Part shown: one piece after another, positions 20,448 to 28,789 of the stretch
Numbering within the stretch: the first letter of the stretch is position 1
How the letters are laid out: the number at the start of each line of letters is the position of its first letter
Assembly: GCA_902797175.1 (NCBI GenBank)
Contig: CADBRX010000005.1
Location: 1-38,052, forward strand
Reading direction: 5' to 3'
DNA length: 38,052 nt
DNA from: an uncultured Coriobacteriaceae bacterium
GTDB lineage: Bacteria > Actinomycetota > Coriobacteriia > Coriobacteriales > Atopobiaceae
The notes under the pieces: generated by a model
The model's input: the letters and a program-made list of their open reading frames with translations, nothing else
Database searches by the model: none
Told to the model about the DNA's origin: nothing
Translations under genes and position numbers: made by a program

Positions 20448-22232
20448 CTATTCGTAGGGCCATTCGGTCGAGTCCGGGATGGAGCCCTCCACGTTGTAGC
20501 GCGTGGCATCGAAGGTGTAGGTCTCGCGGTCGCTTGCGTACAGCGTGGCATAGGGGTCTGCGGCATAGAGCGCGTCAAAGGAGCAACCAGAGAGGCCTGA
20601 CGGGTCCTCCTTTGCCAGCACCCGCAGCTCGGCAAACGAGATGGGCTGGCCGTCGCGCGTGATCGTGCCCTCGTCGACGACGTAGAAGTGCGTGTACACG
20701 TTGATCACAGAGAGGTTCTCGTAGTCCGCGAAGAGTTGCCCGTAGTGCTCCACCTGGTCGTCGCGCATCTCGTTTACCGCCTGGCAGAAGCCCTCGAAGT
20801 CCTCCGGCAGCGTGCCGCGCGGAACCACCACCCACGTGCGGACGTTCAAGACCCTGTCGTCGCCCTCCTCCGTCTCCGAAAGGGCGATGACCCGGTCTTC
20901 CGTGGCGCCGGAAAGCTTGGGGAGCAGCAGCGAGACGAGCGACTCGTCAAAGCTGCCGGCGTTGTTGGGCTGGCGCCAGGTGTTTGTGAACACGCCTGCC
21001 GCGTCGGGAGCCAGCTTCCCATAGAGGTCGCTGAGCTCGCAGCGGCTTGAGAACGTCGCGTAGCCGGTGAGGAGCTCGTTGCCATAGGTGTTCTCAAAGT
21101 CGTAGGCCCCGCATGTCTTGAGGCACGCCTCGCGGCCCTCCTCGAACGGGAGGACCAGGTCGTCCTTGTCGTTGGGGTAGTCGTAGCTCAGGGGACGGTA
21201 CCACAGCGTGAAGGGCGTGTCTGCCGCCAGCAGGGTCACGTCGGTGTAGGCGTCCAGGGCCTCGTTTGCCTGGTTGACGAGGGTCACGAAGGCGACGGGG
21301 TCGCGCAGGGGGTCGTCCTCGCCCAGGTCCCAGAGGTAGAAGTTGCCTCGGGAGCACACGACGTCCCTTCCCTGGATGCCCTCGAACGACTCAAAGAGCT
21401 GCAGGTCCTGCTTGGCCTGCTCGTAGGTGGCGCGCGCCTCCGCCACGTTGGCCGAGAAGCGCGCGGGCTGCTCCCAGCGCCAGTAGTCGACCGTCGCGAC
21501 GAGCCCCTCGTCGTCGCCCTCGGTGCAGATGAGGCGCGTCGTGGCGCAGTCGCTCTCGTCGCGCTTTGGCGGGACGGGGATGGGCCCGTTGTTGGGGAAG
21601 GGGTAGGAGAAGTCCATGATCTGCCAGTCGACGCCTGTTTCCTGCTCGATGTGGTCCTCCGAAAGCTCGGCGATGCGCACCCACAGCTGCGGGCTGCGTG
21701 CGCTGGTGGTGTCGCCATAGCCTGCGGACGAGTCGGGCCAGCTGCCCTCGGCGACGAGCTTCCGCAGCTCGTCGGGCGTGATGAGGTCGGCATCGTCCCC
21801 GCGGTTCTCGTAGAGGGAGTCGATGGACCCGCGCAGGGCGTCAAAGGTCTCGAGGTCGCGCTTGGAGGACTCGCGGGCGCTGATGAAGCTTGCGTCTGCG
21901 CGCGAGTCGCCGACGGGGGAGTCCGAGCAGGACGACACGCACGAGGCGGTCATGAGCGAAAAGGCGATGACGCCCAGGATGCCCAGCACGAGGTTGAGCA
22001 CGAGGCAGCCGGCAAAGAGGCCTGCCAGCACCTTCCACCAGCTGCGCGAGGGCTTGGGCTCCTCCTGCGGTTCTGGCTGGGGCGGCACATAGGAGTACTG
22101 CGCCTGTTGATAGTCCTGCGGAGGGACCGCTGAGTCGGGCAGTGGGGTTCTCTCGACAGGCGAGGCGGAGGCCGTAGTGCCTTCGGGGCTCTTGTCGGGG
22201 CGACCGTTCTTGTTGAGGTACTCGTCTGCCAT
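20448..22232 (-). CDS. Membrane-anchored extracytoplasmic protein (594 aa)
   Basis: Residues 1-64 are hydrophilic and Pro/Gln-rich (QAQYSYVPPQPEPQEEPKPS) and face the cytoplasm. A single membrane helix follows at 68-95 (VLAGLFAGCLVLNLVLGILG), then CVSSC and a large outer domain of about 490 residues. This part is rich in Asp, Glu, Tyr and Trp and has paired Cys, suggesting a secreted fold with disulfides. I see two loosely similar halves, each with long acidic helices, and no enzyme motif. The start has GGGA upstream. It is divergent from a flippase-like gene across 164 bases. Family not recognised. Confidence 0.65.
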   Translation of the reverse strand: MADEYLNKNGRPDKSPEGTTASASPVERTPLPDSAVPPQDYQQAQYSYVPPQPEPQEEPKPSRSWWKVLAGLFAGCLVLNLVLGILGVIAFSLMTASCVSSCSDSPVGDSRADASFISARESSKRDLETFDALRGSIDSLYENRGDDADLITPDELRKLVAEGSWPDSSAGYGDTTSARSPQLWVRIAELSEDHIEQETGVDWQIMDFSYPFPNNGPIPVPPKRDESDCATTRLICTEGDDEGLVATVDYWRWEQPARFSANVAEARATYEQAKQDLQLFESFEGIQGRDVVCSRGNFYLWDLGEDDPLRDPVAFVTLVNQANEALDAYTDVTLLAADTPFTLWYRPLSYDYPNDKDDLVLPFEEGREACLKTCGAYDFENTYGNELLTGYATFSSRCELSDLYGKLAPDAAGVFTNTWRQPNNAGSFDESLVSLLLPKLSGATEDRVIALSETEEGDDRVLNVRTWVVVPRGTLPEDFEGFCQAVNEMRDDQVEHYGQLFADYENLSVINVYTHFYVVDEGTITRDGQPISFAELRVLAKEDPSGLSGCSFDALYAADPYATLYASDRETYTFDATRYNVEGSIPDSTEWPYE

Positions 22233-22396
22233 GGGGATTCCCGTGCCTGGTGACCAAACGTACAGGGCAATGATAGCGCGACCGACGGAGTGGCGGACAC
22301 GCGCGTTCGTCCGTGGACGGGCTGTGGCGGTGGCAGGGCGGCGCTACAATGCTGTGCAAGGTTAACAATTCCTCACACGCATTTTGGGGAGGTGCG
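22233..22396 (+). promoter_or_regulatory. Divergent promoter region for the flippase-like gene
   Basis: TACAAT at 22345-22350 is a good -10 box towards the plus strand, with no clear -35. GGGGAGG at 22387-22393 precedes the ATG. GC content falls near 22360-22385. The minus-strand promoter was not resolved. Confidence 0.4.
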
Positions 22397-23596
22397 ATGG
22401 CAGACGAGAGGGACGAGGCCCAGCGCCGCATGAAGGCCGTCGCGACTGAGGTGAGGTCGGCCGCCGCTCGTGGCGCCGCCGACGCCGCGAGCGAGGAGGA
22501 GAACCGCGCGAGCGCCCGCAAGGGAGCGCTCTTCTTGGGCGCCGTCGTGGCCGCGTACGTGGTGTACCTAGTGCTTTCCGGGCAGATGGCCACCTTTGTC
22601 GAGGCGCTTTCGGACGTGGACCTGCGCTGGGTGGCCGGCGCCGCCTTCTGCTTTGTCATGTACTTCATCTTTGGCGTGCTGGCCTACGCCATCGCGGTCT
22701 ACCTGGACCACGACTCGCCGGTGGGCATCCTCGACCTCATGAGCGTCGAGGCGTCCGGCATCTTCTTTGGCAACCTGACGCCCATGATGGCGGGTGCCGT
22801 GCCGTCCCAGATCGTACGTCTCACCCGTACGGGACTCGACGTCGGCGAGGCGTCGGCCACGCAGTTCACGCGCTTCATCATGTTCCAGCTGGCGGTGGTG
22901 CTCTTTGCCGCGCTCATGCTCGTGGCCAAGCTGTCGTTCTTCTTTGAGGCGTACGGCAACATCGTCGTGCTCAACCTGTTGGTCTTTGGCGTGCACCTGG
23001 CCGAGTGCGTGGGACTCTTTGTCATCTGCCTGTGTCCCGGGCTCGTCATGCGTGTGGGCAACTGGGCCATCGAGTTTCTGTCCAAGCGCGGCTGGCTCAA
23101 GAACCGCAAAAAGATGGACGAAATGGTCAACGTCCAGGTGATGGAGTTCTCCGAGGCCTTCAAGCGCGCCGCGCGCGACCTGCCCTCGATGGGGCTGACC
23201 CTTCTGGTGACCATGGCGCAGCTGGCCAGCCTGTACATGATTCCCTGGTTCGTGCTGCACGCGTTTGGCCGCACGGGCGACTTCCTTGAGTGCCTGGCCG
23301 CGGGCTCGATGGTGCAGATGGTGGCCTCGGCCGTGCCGCTGCCGGGTGGCACCGGCGGCGCCGAGGGCGGCTTTGTGATGTTCTATCGGCACATGTTTGG
23401 TCCCGCGACGTCGGCGGGCTTCTTGGTGTGGCGCATCGTCACCTTCTTTGCGCCCACGATCATCGCCGCACCGCTTTTGGGCCTGACCACGCGCAACCGC
23501 ACGGCGAGCATCTACCATCGCGTCCAGCGGCTGAAGAGCGGCAGGCGCGGGGGCGGCGCCTCGGTGCGCATTGACCCAAAGCGTCTTAGGAAGTAG
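22397..23596 (+). CDS. Flippase-like integral membrane protein (LPG synthase TM/UPF0104 family)
   Basis: I chose the ATG at 22397 (MADERDEA), 3-5 bases after GGGGAGG. The 399-residue product begins with a charged head and has about eight membrane helices, among them ALFLGAVVAAYVVYLVLSG, WVAGAAFCFVMYFIFGVLAY and LTLLVTMAQLASLYMIPWFV. The family's conserved parts are visible: GIFFGNLTPMMAGAVPSQI near residue 121 and the glycine-rich PLPGGTGGAEGGFV near 315. Such proteins resemble the membrane half of lysyl-phosphatidylglycerol synthase and archaeal AglD and are thought to move or help move lipid-linked substrates. No aminoacyl transfer domain is attached. Monocistronic, ended by a hairpin. Confidence 0.78.
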   Translation: MADERDEAQRRMKAVATEVRSAAARGAADAASEEENRASARKGALFLGAVVAAYVVYLVLSGQMATFVEALSDVDLRWVAGAAFCFVMYFIFGVLAYAIAVYLDHDSPVGILDLMSVEASGIFFGNLTPMMAGAVPSQIVRLTRTGLDVGEASATQFTRFIMFQLAVVLFAALMLVAKLSFFFEAYGNIVVLNLLVFGVHLAECVGLFVICLCPGLVMRVGNWAIEFLSKRGWLKNRKKMDEMVNVQVMEFSEAFKRAARDLPSMGLTLLVTMAQLASLYMIPWFVLHAFGRTGDFLECLAAGSMVQMVASAVPLPGGTGGAEGGFVMFYRHMFGPATSAGFLVWRIVTFFAPTIIAAPLLGLTTRNRTASIYHRVQRLKSGRRGGGASVRIDPKRLRK

Positions 23597-23657
23597 CAAA
23601 GTTCGGCCGTCCTTTGGTTGTCTGTCGTCAATCGTCTCTTGTGGGTATCAAAGATCT

Positions 23658-23696
23658 GAGACCCCACCCGCCGCAGGTTGCTGCGGGTGGGGTCTC
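23658..23696. terminator. Strong GC-rich hairpin
   Basis: GAGACCCCACCCGC at 23658-23671 is the exact reverse complement of GCGGGTGGGGTCTC at 23683-23696, an 11-base loop between. It closes the flippase-like gene. No T-run follows. Confidence 0.7.
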
Positions 23697-23762
23697 CGTC
23701 GTCACCTGTGGTTACGCTTGGAGATTTCAATAACCTCCCAGAGGATCTGCTTTATTGTTTAA

Positions 23763-23826
23763 TTGACTGTGTTCTTGCCGACGGAATAAGATGTTTGAAT
23801 GTGTTCTTGCTGACGGAATAAGATGT
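23763..23826 (+). promoter_or_regulatory. Tandem duplicated promoter of the surface-protein operon
   Basis: Two adjoining 32-bp units at 23763-23794 and 23795-23826 differ at two bases. Unit 1 has TTGACT, an 18-base spacer and TAAGAT; unit 2 has TTGAAT, an 18-base spacer and TAAGAT. Between them, GTGTTCTTGC(C/T)GACGGAA is identical but for one base. The start codon is 52 bases past the second unit. Promoter function is inferred from the boxes. Confidence 0.6.
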
Positions 23827-23878
23827 ATTGGACTTCAACTAAGCGTACTGACATGTTACGCGAGGCAGGAAGGTGCCC

Positions 23879-26800
23879 ATGATGGATGAAACGCAGCAGG
23901 GAAAGCTTGCCCATCGCGTCACGGGTGCCAATATGTCCAGACGAGGGTTTTTGCGCGGCGCTGCGACGGTCGTGACCATGGGATTCTTGGAGCTCCTTCC
24001 GCGTGTAGAGGGCGGCTACCTCACTCCCGTGTACGACGCGCTCGGGACGTCGACGGCCTTGGCACTGGAGGGTAGCTCCTCGTTTACCGTCACGGTGGTT
24101 GGTAAAGGTGAGGTCGGCTTCCACGTGGTGGACGTCTCCACGAAAGACTCGTCAGGCAATTACGCACCAGTGTACCAAGCTACCGTCACCGTCACCTCGC
24201 GCTTCAACAATAAGAGGGTCTCTGGCAAGACTGACAAGGAAGGCAACGTCATTCTCTCGATCGAAAGCCTCTGCCCCGCGCGCGTAGCGGGCTCCACCAA
24301 TGACTACCAATGCAACGCGTCGATTTCCGTGACCACGGGCACCGACTCCCGGCCCCGTATGCGCGACTTCTCTGCTGGACTCGTCTCGTTGGAAGGCGCC
24401 TCTGGCGTCGTCATCGGGACTCACAAGCTCGACTCGAACGATTTCTATGTCGAGCGTTTCACATTTGACGACTGGGATGTTCACTACACGAAGAATAGCT
24501 TTCTTCGGAGCAAGATGAACACTTCGGACCATGCTATCGACATCCGTGTGGCAGGCGTCACAGGCAACGTGACGGGAACACTCACGGTCTTCGATGCCAA
24601 GGAGGGCACAAAGCTCTTGGGGCCTTTCCCAGCTAATGCGACCTACGATGCGTCAACCACGTATGCGTCTGCCCGCGTGACGGGCAAGTTCCTTGAGTCG
24701 GGGCATAGTCAGTGCTTCATCAAGGACTCCGTCATCCTGCAATACGACTATTCCTATGGCGGGAAGACCAAGACCGACAAGATAGAGATGAGCATTGAGG
24801 ATACGCCAATGGACAAGGCGGTGGTGCCCTTCTACCCGCTGCCCTTCGATGCGGACTCGATCTTTTCGTTCTCCGCGAGCGGGGATTGGCCCTGCTTCAA
24901 CGGACTAAGCTTCTCACTGCTTGACCCGGGCTTTCCGCTGACGGTGTCGTTCACCCCGATCACTCTCATCGTAGGCATCGGGCTCGATGCCTCCATGGTG
25001 AATGACAAGGGCAAGTTGTCCGCGACTGCTTGGATGAATGAGCCTCACCTCAACGCCATTCGGCGCCTCAAGAACACGAGCAACAGCATGGACTACCGAA
25101 TGCGGCTGCGCGAGAAGAACAAAGCTGCCGTTGAAGAGGACGAGAACACCTCAAAGCAGAACAAGCACATCCTGGGAAACTTCGACCTGACGATCATTGC
25201 GCGCATCGTGGCATGCATCCAGTGGAGCGGTCTCAAGTCAGATCCAGACTACGGTTACAAGAAACTCTTTGACGGGAAGGGCAACTTCGAGGTAGGACTG
25301 TCCCTCTCAGGAGGCTTCACCGTCTCGGGCACAGTCGGTCCCGTTCCCATGTTCTTCTCCCTCACGGCGGGCGTGGCGGCCACTTTCGCAGGAATGCTGG
25401 ACATCGCCAAGGAGATAGCGGAGTCGACGAGAGAGCTCGCACTCAAGGATGCTAATGTCAACCTCTCCGGTGCCGTCTCCCTCAACTTCAAGTTCTTCCT
25501 CACGGTGAGCGGGGGAGTGGGTTACAGTGGCCTCTGCACCCTTGGCATCAGCGCGACGGTTACCATCCCGATATACTTCGGGTGGAAAGAAAAGAAGACG
25601 AGCGGCCAGTCTGACCCGCACATCGCCATCGGTGTCACCTTTCTGCTCGAGGTCGTCTTCCAGTGCCTGCTCTTCAAGGTCTCTGGGCAGATCTGGTCGT
25701 ATGCAAAGAACCCCTGGTTCGACAACTGGAAGAAGGGTGATGGCGCACTTGATGAAGCCTCGGTTGGCGATGATGCCTGGATTGCCGCAGGGGTGGAGCC
25801 GCGATTCTTGCTGGACCACGAAGGTGAGCTGCGCCACAGCTTCATCGCCGCCAATGACGGCACGCTGTTGAGGGGCAGTGACGACCCCTTTGCCGATATG
25901 ATTCCCGTCACAAACGACCAAATGCATGGTGCGCGGGAGGCTGACGCAACAAAGGTTGCGTCTGACGAGGAGTCCCTGGACGCGGCTTCTGAGATGGCGC
26001 GTTTCGTAGCGGTGGAAACGGACGGTATGGAGAAAGTGTTCTTCCGCGCCGACGATAACACGTATGTCTACGTAGACAAGGCGCCCTGTGTGGTGATGGG
26101 GGAGGACGGCTCGGTCGTTACTGAGCTCGTTGACTGCCCAGGGACCAACACCTTCCGCTTTGTCGATGAGCCCCTGGCTGCACAGGCGGAGGATGTCGAG
26201 CTCGACGATCAGGAGGGTCCGACGGAAGATCTCCAGGCCCAGGATGCGCCGACGGACGAGGCGGGGGCTCAGGCTGTCCTGACGGAAGACCTTGAGGCCC
26301 AGGCTACTGTTGCGGAAGTGCCCGAGGCTTGGACGGACGAGTCGGACGACCCTGACTGGTCGGGAGTTGCTGCAGCCGTAATACCTAACGCCGACATCAC
26401 AGATGGGCTACCTGCAGTTGAGCTTACTGCCGATGAGGCTCCTATGGACGAGATCTCCATGGACATGCTCCCCGCTGACGAGCTTCCCGCTGACGAGCTT
26501 CCCGCGGATGAGCCTCTCACAGAAGAGGCTCCTGAATACAAGGTTTCCGAGGACGAGGCAGAAGCCTTGCGGGCCCAGTCCGATGAAGACGCCCCGTTTG
26601 CGGGCGACCCGTTCCTTGGCTTTGCGCTTCCTGCGGGCGAGGAATACAGCTACCAGTACATTGAGGGAAAGACGACCGGAAACTACTGCGGCATTGCGGG
26701 AATCGCAGACATTGCCGAGCATGATGGAGTCACGCCAAGCGTTGACGTCGTTATCTATGATGAGGTATTCAGCGACCCACGCCAGCGTGTGGTAAGCATT

Positions 26801-28789
26801 GAGGGAGTTCCGCACCTCTTCCGTATCGTGACCATATCGTATCCCACCGCTACGGGTGAGCCGCGATGCAGGAGTCGCGTGGTGGCTTCGCGTTTTGACC
26901 TTGCGTCCCGGACGTGGGGCCAGCCCAAGGTTATCGAGTATGGAAGCGGCGACAAGGACCTTCCGCGCCTTGACATATTTGATTACGACTTTGACATCGT
27001 CGCCCGTCCTGCGTCGGCCCTGTGGACCAAGGGTGCTTCCGCGTGCCTCGTAGTTACGGGTGGCCTTCGTCCCAACGGAGATAACACATCCGTCTACGAT
27101 GCGTTTGCCGCGCCCACGGTCTCCGTGGTGATCCTAGACCAAAGTCTGCGCGTCATGCACTGCTCGGTAAAGCGTGTTGACACGTCTCTTTATCCTGACG
27201 GCAACAAGCACACGATCCTTTGCCCGCGCATTGCCGACGGCTTTGCCTATGGCAGCTTGAGCGGTGCGATTGCCTACGCGTTCCTGCACAGGAGCGCTAC
27301 GGAGGCGAATCTGCTTATGTCCTCTGCGGCAAGCGTCTCGTTTGGCGTTGGGTACTGCTACATTCGTGATGGGTACTTCAATCTGTCCGCCAACCTCAAG
27401 GATGAGGTGACACTTCCCTCAACGGTGACGGACATTGAAGTCGTTGCAGGGGGTTCACTCGAGAAGTCGTACGACTCCCTGCTCACATTGCTCTTCAATC
27501 GGTCGGACGGCTTTGACGTCTGCTCTGCGATGCTTCCCGAACACAAGGGCTTTGACAGCGTGGTGATCAAGCACAACGTGAGCAGCGACGACCCCCTTCC
27601 CGAGATCAAGCCTTGGTACTACCATGGTTCGTTCCTCTTTGTGAAGGAGCGTCCAGCCACGGAGAATGGACAGGAAAAGGACTTCTATCTCTATGAGGGG
27701 ACATTTGACCCCACGAGCGACGGACAGAAAAGCCTGACGCCCAGGCGCGTGGACAAGGCAGGAATAAAGAGCGGCAGATTTTCCGTGAGTCCCTCGGGGA
27801 GCTACCTCTTCTACTACGAAACGTTCCGTGGCAATCCCGGGGATGACATTGATCCAGATACTGGCGAGCACACCCCGACGTATGACGAGGTCTATCGGAT
27901 CATGGCGTCGCGTTACGTGGACGGCACCTTCTGCGAAGATTTCCCATTCTGCGAGCTCAACCACCCCGTTGACCACTTTGCCATTATGGACATCACTCAG
28001 GACGCGGGCACGTTCCTTGCCACCCAGATCACCGACGCCAGCAAGAGCCTCGCCTCTCTGCGCTACATTGCGGTGCCGCTCTCACTTTCGGCTGAGGTGG
28101 AGGCCATGACGCAGAAGGAAGACTTTGTCTACGCCGGCAAGAAGTGCCCATTCCAAGTCGATGTCCGCAACCACGGCAACCTCATCATCGAGGGCTTTGA
28201 CCTCGAGCTGTTAGACTCTGCCGGCGCCGTGATCGACACCGTCGAGATTGGCAAGATCGACCCAGACAACATCTATCTGACTGCGTCAAGCACTAGCTGG
28301 GCAGAAAACCTCATGGGCGCTTCTGACCCCGAGACCCCCTTACGCCTCTCTGCGGCAGAGGAGCAAGGCCTTCTCATGCCGGGAAAGCTCGTCAAGTACG
28401 AGGTGGAGTTCAACATCCCCGAGAACTGGTCGGGGGAGAAGACCGTGCGCGTTCGGGTCGCAAACGCCCGCACACCTGACCTCGAGGCAATGAGTGAAGA
28501 CGGCAACGTGGTCCGACACTTCCATGAGGGTGTGGACTCGTCGATCTTGCTCCATGGTGCTTCAGCCGAGGCGCTTCTCTACGATCCAGAGGAGTCCCAG
28601 AAAAAGAATGAGGAAGAGAACAAAAAGCGCAGGGAACAGCTGCCCAAGACTGCTGACCTCCTGAGTCCGCTGGATGCTGTCGGGCTTGCGGCGGGTGGCT
28701 TGGGGGCGCTGCTCGCTGGATACTCCGCGCGTCGCGTCGAAGTGGAGCGTGAACAGTTAGAGGGAGAAGGCGAGGATCTCGAGAAATGA
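23879..28789 (+). CDS. Tat-exported cell-wall-anchored giant surface protein (1636 aa)
   Basis: Start at ATG 23879 with GGAAGG upstream. Residues 19-45 are a twin-arginine signal, MSRRGFLRGAATVVTMGFLE, with the RR at 21-22. No catalytic domain is apparent. Residues about 45-640 are beta-rich, with Ig-like segments such as FTVTVVGKGEVGFHVVDVST, and a long glycine-rich part (LSLSGGFTVSGTVGPVPMFF). Residues 764-904 form an acidic, degenerate-repeat linker (PADELPADELPADEPLTEEA). Then a beta-rich part and, near 1390-1560, CARDB-like segments (FQVDVRNHGNLIIEGFDLEL). The tail has LPKTA (1588-1592), a hydrophobic helix and YSARR, a variant sortase signal. The next gene overlaps its stop by four bases. 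Confidence 0.75.
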   Translation: MMDETQQGKLAHRVTGANMSRRGFLRGAATVVTMGFLELLPRVEGGYLTPVYDALGTSTALALEGSSSFTVTVVGKGEVGFHVVDVSTKDSSGNYAPVYQATVTVTSRFNNKRVSGKTDKEGNVILSIESLCPARVAGSTNDYQCNASISVTTGTDSRPRMRDFSAGLVSLEGASGVVIGTHKLDSNDFYVERFTFDDWDVHYTKNSFLRSKMNTSDHAIDIRVAGVTGNVTGTLTVFDAKEGTKLLGPFPANATYDASTTYASARVTGKFLESGHSQCFIKDSVILQYDYSYGGKTKTDKIEMSIEDTPMDKAVVPFYPLPFDADSIFSFSASGDWPCFNGLSFSLLDPGFPLTVSFTPITLIVGIGLDASMVNDKGKLSATAWMNEPHLNAIRRLKNTSNSMDYRMRLREKNKAAVEEDENTSKQNKHILGNFDLTIIARIVACIQWSGLKSDPDYGYKKLFDGKGNFEVGLSLSGGFTVSGTVGPVPMFFSLTAGVAATFAGMLDIAKEIAESTRELALKDANVNLSGAVSLNFKFFLTVSGGVGYSGLCTLGISATVTIPIYFGWKEKKTSGQSDPHIAIGVTFLLEVVFQCLLFKVSGQIWSYAKNPWFDNWKKGDGALDEASVGDDAWIAAGVEPRFLLDHEGELRHSFIAANDGTLLRGSDDPFADMIPVTNDQMHGAREADATKVASDEESLDAASEMARFVAVETDGMEKVFFRADDNTYVYVDKAPCVVMGEDGSVVTELVDCPGTNTFRFVDEPLAAQAEDVELDDQEGPTEDLQAQDAPTDEAGAQAVLTEDLEAQATVAEVPEAWTDESDDPDWSGVAAAVIPNADITDGLPAVELTADEAPMDEISMDMLPADELPADELPADEPLTEEAPEYKVSEDEAEALRAQSDEDAPFAGDPFLGFALPAGEEYSYQYIEGKTTGNYCGIAGIADIAEHDGVTPSVDVVIYDEVFSDPRQRVVSIEGVPHLFRIVTISYPTATGEPRCRSRVVASRFDLASRTWGQPKVIEYGSGDKDLPRLDIFDYDFDIVARPASALWTKGASACLVVTGGLRPNGDNTSVYDAFAAPTVSVVILDQSLRVMHCSVKRVDTSLYPDGNKHTILCPRIADGFAYGSLSGAIAYAFLHRSATEANLLMSSAASVSFGVGYCYIRDGYFNLSANLKDEVTLPSTVTDIEVVAGGSLEKSYDSLLTLLFNRSDGFDVCSAMLPEHKGFDSVVIKHNVSSDDPLPEIKPWYYHGSFLFVKERPATENGQEKDFYLYEGTFDPTSDGQKSLTPRRVDKAGIKSGRFSVSPSGSYLFYYETFRGNPGDDIDPDTGEHTPTYDEVYRIMASRYVDGTFCEDFPFCELNHPVDHFAIMDITQDAGTFLATQITDASKSLASLRYIAVPLSLSAEVEAMTQKEDFVYAGKKCPFQVDVRNHGNLIIEGFDLELLDSAGAVIDTVEIGKIDPDNIYLTASSTSWAENLMGASDPETPLRLSAAEEQGLLMPGKLVKYEVEFNIPENWSGEKTVRVRVANARTPDLEAMSEDGNVVRHFHEGVDSSILLHGASAEALLYDPEESQKKNEEENKKRREQLPKTADLLSPLDAVGLAAGGLGALLAGYSARRVEVEREQLEGEGEDLEK

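Noticed and set aside
22568-23599. 343-codon minus-strand frame opposite the flippase-like gene
   Set aside because: Antisense to a well-formed membrane protein; His/Gln/Arg-rich with no motif.
23658-23696. tRNA or riboswitch in the gap before the surface locus
   Set aside because: Only a simple GC-rich hairpin is present; no cloverleaf or ligand-binding core seen here or elsewhere in the window.
26460-26530. Tandem DNA repeat (GCTGACGAGCTTCCC)
   Set aside because: It is a coding repeat within the acidic linker of the 1636-residue protein, not an independent element.
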